The position numbers and the translations under genes are program-made. A model generated the notes under the pieces. That model worked only from the letters and a program-made list of their open reading frames with translations, was not told the DNA's origin and searched no databases. A stretch of 13,152 nt of DNA from Brevundimonas sp. UBA7635 (lineage in GTDB: Bacteria; Pseudomonadota; Alphaproteobacteria; Caulobacterales; Caulobacteraceae). Positions within the stretch are counted from its first letter, which is position 1. The number at the start of each line of letters is the position of its first letter. Below, one piece after another: positions 10,884 through 13,152 of this stretch. The stretch is from assembly GCA_002483865.1 (NCBI GenBank), contig DLIT01000019.1, forward strand, positions 1,181-14,332, written 5' to 3'.

Positions 10884-12305
10884 TTGACCCCAGCTGCTCG
10901 CCTTGCTGCCGCCGCCTCCGTTCTGGACAGCATCCACCACAGCCGCCAGCCCGCCGAGGTGGTGCTGAAGGCCTGGGGCGCTGCCAACCGCTATGCCGGT
11001 TCCAAGGACCGCCGGGCCATTGCCGACCGCGTCTACAAGGTGCTGCGCGCCAAGGGCCGTCTGGTCTGGGCCATGGGCAGCCGCGAGGATGGCCGCGCCC
11101 TGGTCATCGGTTCGCTGTCGCTGATCGACGGCCTGTCGCTGGAAGAGATCGAGGCCCTGCACTCGGGCGAGGGCTATGGCCCGCGTCCCCTGTCCAAACA
11201 GGAGCGCGCCCGCATCACCGCCCCCGAGGGCGAGCTGCCCGGTTGGGTCGCGGCGGGTATTCCCGAGTTCGTGCTGGAAGACTTCAAGGCGACCTACGGC
11301 GACGACTACAGGCAACAGGCGCGTGAGTTGATGGCACCGCGTGCGCCCATCGATCTGCGCGTCAACATCGCCAAGACCACAGTGGCCGCGGTCGAGGCTG
11401 AACTGATCGAGGCGGGCCTGAACCCCGTCCGTACGCCATGGTCGGCTGTGGGGCTGCGACTGTCGGCCGAGCCCCCGCCCAATGTCCAGGCCCTGGACGC
11501 CTTCAAGCTGGGCCATATCGAAATTCAGGACGAAGGCAGCCAGCTGGCCTGCTGGCTGACCGGTGTTACTGCGAACACGACGGTGGTTGACTATTGCGCC
11601 GGTGGCGGTGGCAAGACCCTGGGTCTGGCCATGCTGGGCCAGCCGGTGGCCACAGCGGCCCCGGCCGCCGCATCCTCCGAGCCCGTGGCTGTCTGGTCGC
11701 CAGTCGGCGGCGAGGGGCAGGGGACTGCTCCGCAGGCGCGTCCCAAGACCAGGGCTGCCGAAATGGGCATCCGGCTGTTTGCCTATGACGTGGTCCAAAA
11801 GCGCCTCGACAACATCCGTCCGCGCCTGAACAGGGCAGGGGTCACGGCGGATCTGCGCCTATTGGGCCAGAACGGCGGAGGGGTCGAGGATCTGGTGGGC
11901 AAGGCCGACGTGGTTCTGGTCGATGCACCCTGCACCGGCACCGGTACCTGGCGCCGCCGTCCCGAGGATGCCTGGCGTCTGAAGCTGTCAGAGGTTGAGC
12001 GTCTGCACGCGCTTCAGGTTCAGATTCTGGATCGCGCGTCGGCTCTGGTTAAGCCGGGCGGCCGTCTGGTCTTCGTTACCTGCTCCATGCTGCGGGCCGA
12101 GAACGAAGCCACAGCCGATGCGTTCGAAGCGAACCACCCTGAGTTCGCCAAGGTGCCCGTGGCTCAGACGCTCGACAGTGACCTGATTACCCAGGCGGGC
12201 AAGGCCAGGCTGGCCGAACTGGCTGACGGTCACCGCCTGCGTCTGTCGCCGGCTTCCAGCGGTACTGACGGCTTCTTCGCCGCCGTCTATCAGAGGCCCG
12301 AATGA
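10884..12305 (+). CDS. rsmB: RsmB/NOP-family RNA (cytosine-5) methyltransferase
   Basis: This 473-residue AdoMet-dependent enzyme should methylate a cytosine in RNA, in the RsmB case C967 of 16S rRNA. An N-terminal helical part (about 1-110) is followed by the methyltransferase domain. Visible motifs are DYCAGGGGKT (236-245), the ribose-binding D302 in FAYDVV, DAPCTGTG with C350 (motif IV) and VTCSM with C400 (motif VI, the expected nucleophile). Between K244 and D302 there are 58 residues where family members have about 18-20; the surplus is an Ala/Pro/Gly-rich stretch at about 255-294. The start is a TTG at 10884, chosen because TPAARLAAAASVLDS is the usual N-terminus. No better in-frame start is nearby. 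It overlaps the nucleosidase gene by ATGA. The exact RNA target is inferred. Confidence 0.88.
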   Translation: MTPAARLAAAASVLDSIHHSRQPAEVVLKAWGAANRYAGSKDRRAIADRVYKVLRAKGRLVWAMGSREDGRALVIGSLSLIDGLSLEEIEALHSGEGYGPRPLSKQERARITAPEGELPGWVAAGIPEFVLEDFKATYGDDYRQQARELMAPRAPIDLRVNIAKTTVAAVEAELIEAGLNPVRTPWSAVGLRLSAEPPPNVQALDAFKLGHIEIQDEGSQLACWLTGVTANTTVVDYCAGGGGKTLGLAMLGQPVATAAPAAASSEPVAVWSPVGGEGQGTAPQARPKTRAAEMGIRLFAYDVVQKRLDNIRPRLNRAGVTADLRLLGQNGGGVEDLVGKADVVLVDAPCTGTGTWRRRPEDAWRLKLSEVERLHALQVQILDRASALVKPGGRLVFVTCSMLRAENEATADAFEANHPEFAKVPVAQTLDSDLITQAGKARLAELADGHRLRLSPASSGTDGFFAAVYQRPE

Positions 12306-13027
12306 TCGAAGCCCAGTTTGAAACGATCTACGGTCTGTCAGTCCTGCCCGTCATGGCCGCCCCTGCCGAATATGGCGTGGCGCTACAGGCGCGTATTACG
12401 CCGCTGATCACCGGCATCGGTCCCGTCGAGGCGGCGATCAGCCTGACGGCCGCCCTGTCGCGGCTGGAAGCCATGGACAGCCTGCCGGATCTGATCGTCT
12501 CGCTGGGTTCGTCAGGTTCGCGTGAGCTGGACCACGCCAAGGTCTATCAGGCCAGCAGCGTCAGCTATCGTGACATGGACGCGAGCCCGCTGGGGTTTGA
12601 GAAGGGGCAGACGCCGCTCCTCGACCTGCCACCGGTTCTGTCCTTGCCATGCCCCATTGCGGACTTGCCGACGGCCAGCCTTTCGACCGGGGCCAATGTG
12701 GTCTCGGGCTCAGGCTATGATGCGATCGACGCCCAGATGGTCGATATGGAGGTTTGGGCGCTGAAACGCGTGGCTCAGACCTTTGGCATCCCCCTGATCG
12801 CCATTCGGGGCATCAGTGACGGCAAGGTCGAGTTGTCAAAGCTGACGGACTGGACCGCTACCCTCGATCAGGTTGACGCCAACCTGGCGCAGGCCTGGGA
12901 TCTTCTGTCCGAGATTTTGATGCGAGACGGGCTCGACGCGCTGACGCCCGAAAACACTTCACGACTTGATGCTGACGGCACCAGCCGTCAAACACCCGCC
13001 CAACACACGCCCCCCACGGATTCCTAA
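12302..13027 (+). CDS. 5'-methylthioadenosine/S-adenosylhomocysteine nucleosidase-like protein
   Basis: This 241-residue protein belongs to the purine nucleoside phosphorylase/uridine phosphorylase superfamily and best fits MTA/SAH nucleosidases, which release adenine from methylthioadenosine or S-adenosylhomocysteine. Supporting motifs are TGIGPVEAA, the [17 protein letters not shown] region matching the family's HDVDATAFGY-type block, VDMEVWAL with E150 (ribose contact) and GISDGK with D173, the equivalent of the catalytic Asp197 of E. coli. E23 in MAAPAEYG may stand in for Glu12. The glycine-rich loop is shorter than in E. coli, and about 30 polar residues at the C-terminus look disordered. 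Its ATG overlaps the methyltransferase stop (ATGA), implying translational coupling, and guaA begins 4 bp after its TAA. Substrate choice is inferred. Confidence 0.82.
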   Translation: MIEAQFETIYGLSVLPVMAAPAEYGVALQARITPLITGIGPVEAAISLTAALSRLEAMDSLPDLIVSLGSSGSRELDHAKVYQASSVSYRDMDASPLGFEKGQTPLLDLPPVLSLPCPIADLPTASLSTGANVVSGSGYDAIDAQMVDMEVWALKRVAQTFGIPLIAIRGISDGKVELSKLTDWTATLDQVDANLAQAWDLLSEILMRDGLDALTPENTSRLDADGTSRQTPAQHTPPTDS

Positions 13028-13031
13028 GGCC

Positions 13032-13152
13032 ATGACCGCGCCCACTACGCACGAAGCCGTTCTGATTGTCGATTTCGGCAGCCAGGTGACCCAACTGATC
13101 GCGCGGCGTCTGCGTGAACTGAACATCTATTGCGAGATCCACCCCTATACCA
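13032..13152 (+). CDS. guaA: GMP synthase (glutamine-hydrolysing), 5' end
   Basis: Only the first 40 codons lie inside the window. After MTAPTTHEA the sequence [17 protein letters not shown], then CEIHPY, is the start of the class I glutamine amidotransferase domain of GuaA. This enzyme converts XMP to GMP using ATP and glutamine, directly after the GuaB step. The ATG at 13032 lies 4 bp after the nucleosidase stop; AAGG just upstream is too close to be an ideal ribosome site, so coupling is likely. The catalytic Cys and the ATP-pyrophosphatase domain lie beyond the window edge. Confidence 0.95.
   Translation, partial: MTAPTTHEAVLIVDFGSQVTQLIARRLRELNIYCEIHPYT

Overview
The window is GC-rich chromosomal DNA, densely packed with genes on both strands. 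It looks like an alphaproteobacterium of the Caulobacteraceae, Brevundimonas-like. That placement is inference, from the overall protein character, the order guaB - MAPEG - rsmB-like - nucleosidase - guaA, and some starts without a clear Shine-Dalgarno. I see no tRNA, rRNA, CRISPR array, transposase, integrase or phage gene. No gene-free stretch exceeds about 172 bases.

Left region (1-2311): the 3' part of a long-type aminopeptidase P gene is followed without a gap by lrgA-like and lrgB-like genes (+). The first two genes share a reading frame and are separated by a single TAA. A DUF2147 secreted protein gene converges on them from the minus strand, with a hairpin in the gap.

Repair region (2446-5673, minus): ligA (NAD+-dependent DNA ligase) is followed 24 bp downstream by a DEDDh exonuclease gene whose product ends in a BRCT domain closely resembling the ligase's own. 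This is the most suggestive functional pairing in the window.

Middle region (5814-8724): an M28-family lipoprotein peptidase gene (+) is followed by a cyclophilin gene (minus) with a textbook terminator. A 23S rRNA 2'-O-methyltransferase gene (rlmE, +) diverges from the cyclophilin across an 81-bp gap holding a perfect 10-bp inverted repeat. A gene for a membrane protein with two tandem DUF2061 modules (minus) converges on rlmE.

Guanine nucleotide region (8854-end, all +): guaB, a composite palindromic repeat, a MAPEG-family membrane protein, an RsmB/NOP-type RNA cytosine methyltransferase with an unusual low-complexity insert, an MTA/SAH nucleosidase (ATGA overlap), and the start of guaA. 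IMP dehydrogenase and GMP synthase are the two consecutive steps from IMP to GMP. The methyltransferase and nucleosidase between them make and remove S-adenosylhomocysteine.

I found no clearly novel multi-gene system. The best second looks are the shared BRCT domain of ligase and exonuclease, the insert in the RsmB-like Rossmann fold, the internally duplicated DUF2061 protein with a His/Cys linker, the dyad between ppiB and rlmE, and the covarying palindromic repeat downstream of guaB.
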